64,000 bases of DNA from Thiobacillus thioparus DSM 505 (GTDB lineage: Bacteria > Pseudomonadota > Gammaproteobacteria > Burkholderiales > Thiobacillaceae). The stretch lies in contig NZ_KB891326.1 in the NCBI RefSeq assembly GCF_000373385.1, forward strand, positions 85,309 through 149,308, in the 5' to 3' direction. Below the pieces are notes generated by a model. The model had not been told where the DNA came from. It searched no databases and saw only the letters and a program-made list of their open reading frames with translations. Every line of letters begins with the position of its first letter. Positions within the stretch are counted from its first letter, which is position 1. Made by a program: the position numbers and the translations under genes. Below, piece by piece: positions 62,916-64,000 of this stretch.

Positions 62916-63995
62916 ATGCAGGGTCCGTTGATCGATACGCTTGCGCGGCGAGGGGTGACTCGCCGTACCTTTCTCAAGTATTGCGCGACGCTGGCCTCGA
63001 TGATGGCCTTGCCGCCGACGGCGGGCCGCGCCATGGCCGAGGCGATGGCGGCTGCGCGACGGCCGTCGGTGATCTGGCTGCCGTTCCAGGAATGCACCGG
63101 GTGCACCGAGTCGATCACGCGTTCGCACTCCCCCACCATCGAAGGCATGATCTTCGACATGATCTCGCTGGACTATCAGGAGACGCTGATGGCCGCAGCC
63201 GGCCACCAGGCCGAGGAAGCCCGGCAGAACGCGATGAAGGACAACGCGGGCAAATATCTGCTGATCGTCGACGGCTCGATTCCGCTGGGACACGATGGCG
63301 CCTATTCCTGCATCGGCGGACGCTCCAATGTGGACATGCTGAAGGAGGCGGCTGCTGGTGCAGCCGCCGTCATCGCCGTGGGCTCCTGCGCCTCTTTCGG
63401 TGGCATCCCGAAGGCCAACCCGAATCCGACCGGCGCCGTCTCGGTGTCCGATCTCGTCAAGGACAAGCCCATCGTCAACATTCCCGGCTGCCCGCCCATC
63501 CCGGTGGTGATGACCGGCGTGCTGGCGCATTACCTCACCTTCGGCAGCCTGCCGGAGCTTGACGACAAGGGGCGGCCCAAATCCTTCTATGGAAACACCA
63601 TCCACGACCGCTGCTACCGTCGCCCGTTCTACGACCAGGGCAAATTCGCCAAGACCTTCGACGACGAAGGCGCTCGCCAGGGCTGGTGCCTGTTCGAACT
63701 CGGCTGCAAAGGGCCGGTGACCCACAACGCCTGCGCCACGGTGAAATGGAACGGTGGCACCTCGTGGCCGGTGGAATCGGGACATGGCTGCCTGGGCTGT
63801 TCCGAGCCCGATTTCTGGGACGGCGGCAGCTTCTACAAGGCGTTGTCGGCGCCGGCCGACCCGCTTAAATTCGCCGCTGCCGCCGCGGTCGTTGGCGCCG
63901 GCGCTGGAGTGGCGGTCAGCGTCGCCAACCGGGTCAAGAAAAATACCGCCAAGGCGACGCATGAGACCACCACGCTGGCCGACCTGGAGAAATAG
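62916..63995 (+). CDS. [NiFe]-hydrogenase small subunit, group 1
   Basis: A 359-residue precursor with a twin-arginine signal (TRRTFLK, Arg16-Arg17). The proximal cluster motif is ECTGCTES (Cys60, Cys63) with Gly62 where oxygen-tolerant enzymes have an extra Cys, and the second supernumerary Cys position is also Gly (SFGGIPKA); a standard, oxygen-sensitive [4Fe-4S] proximal cluster is predicted. Distal and medial cluster residues lie in HDRCYRR, GWCLFELGCKGP, HNACATVKWN and GHGCLGCSEP. A C-terminal hydrophobic helix (about 315-333) anchors it to the membrane. GGAGG precedes the ATG. The type recalls Isp-type (HynS) hydrogenases, which cannot be confirmed without the next genes. Confidence 0.95.
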   Translation: MQGPLIDTLARRGVTRRTFLKYCATLASMMALPPTAGRAMAEAMAAARRPSVIWLPFQECTGCTESITRSHSPTIEGMIFDMISLDYQETLMAAAGHQAEEARQNAMKDNAGKYLLIVDGSIPLGHDGAYSCIGGRSNVDMLKEAAAGAAAVIAVGSCASFGGIPKANPNPTGAVSVSDLVKDKPIVNIPGCPPIPVVMTGVLAHYLTFGSLPELDDKGRPKSFYGNTIHDRCYRRPFYDQGKFAKTFDDEGARQGWCLFELGCKGPVTHNACATVKWNGGTSWPVESGHGCLGCSEPDFWDGGSFYKALSAPADPLKFAAAAAVVGAGAGVAVSVANRVKKNTAKATHETTTLADLEK

Positions 63996-63997
63996 GC

Positions 63998-64000
63998 ATG
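63998..64000 (+). CDS. Start codon of the next hydrogenase-operon gene (cut by window edge)
   Basis: An ATG lies two bases after the small-subunit stop and is cut off by the window edge. By context it should begin the large subunit or an Isp1-type cytochrome b. Only the start codon is visible. Confidence 0.35.

Overview
The window reads as a high-GC betaproteobacterial chromosome segment, most likely from a denitrifying, hydrogen- and probably sulfur-using chemolithotroph of the Thiobacillus / Nitrosomonadales kind. This rests on gene content: a membrane-bound nitrate reductase operon, a clade I nos operon, a [NiFe]-hydrogenase operon close by, and a glycogen-phosphoketolase module. From memory, the nar-nos-hydrogenase neighbourhood resembles that of Thiobacillus denitrificans; I could not check this. 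I see no rRNA, tRNA, CRISPR array, insertion sequence or prophage gene.

Layout. 1-4.2 kb: the 5' part of a large Cache-HAMP-PAS-GGDEF-EAL c-di-GMP protein (it runs off the left edge) and a two-gene operon of unknown function, one gene with an internal duplication and one a 53-residue membrane peptide. 4.5-20.5 kb, all forward: phosphoglucomutase, a three-gene RND efflux system, then glycogen phosphorylase, glycogen debranching enzyme, acetate kinase and phosphoketolase. The last four link glycogen breakdown to acetyl-phosphate and ATP. 20.6-26.1 kb, all reverse: small accessory genes (a secreted metallophosphoesterase, DUF488, Cu/Zn superoxide dismutase, a lipoprotein, an EamA transporter, a VOC protein, a VIT-type transporter, an ABM-like protein). 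26.1-41 kb, reverse: the nitrate-respiration block narK1-narK2-narGHJI, followed by an unusual tail of a sulfide:quinone-oxidoreductase-like flavoprotein, a DsrC/TusE-like protein, NnrS and a gamma-glutamyltranspeptidase. 41.3 kb, forward: a lipoprotein cytochrome c divergent from narK1. 41.9-51.4 kb, reverse: nosZ-nosR-nosD-nosF-nosY-nosL, then two small unknown genes and a second NosL-like gene. 51.8-54.4 kb, forward: a NarX/NarL two-component system. 54.6 kb: hflX. 56-61.8 kb, reverse: hypC-hypA-hypB-hypD-hypF-hypE. 62-64 kb, forward: hydrogenase maturation protease, a short HupH-like protein and the hydrogenase small subunit; the next gene begins at the right edge.

How it fits together. 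Hydrogenase can feed electrons to quinone; NarGHI reduces nitrate and NosZ reduces N2O. NarXL probably senses nitrate/nitrite, and NarL-type heptamers occur before narK1/cytochrome c and before narX. The nosZ-narX intergenic region also carries a perfect 8-1-8 palindrome that resembles RegA/PrrA-type sites and an FNR-like site. Nitrite and NO reductases are not in the window.

The most unusual points are: the nar-linked SQR homologue that lacks all three catalytic cysteines and carries a ribbon-helix-helix-like tail; its DsrC-like neighbour with a single tail cysteine; a NosZ that looks like a Tat-exported lipoprotein; and a pair of tightly coupled small genes (one TumE/DUF6516-like) inside the nos operon.
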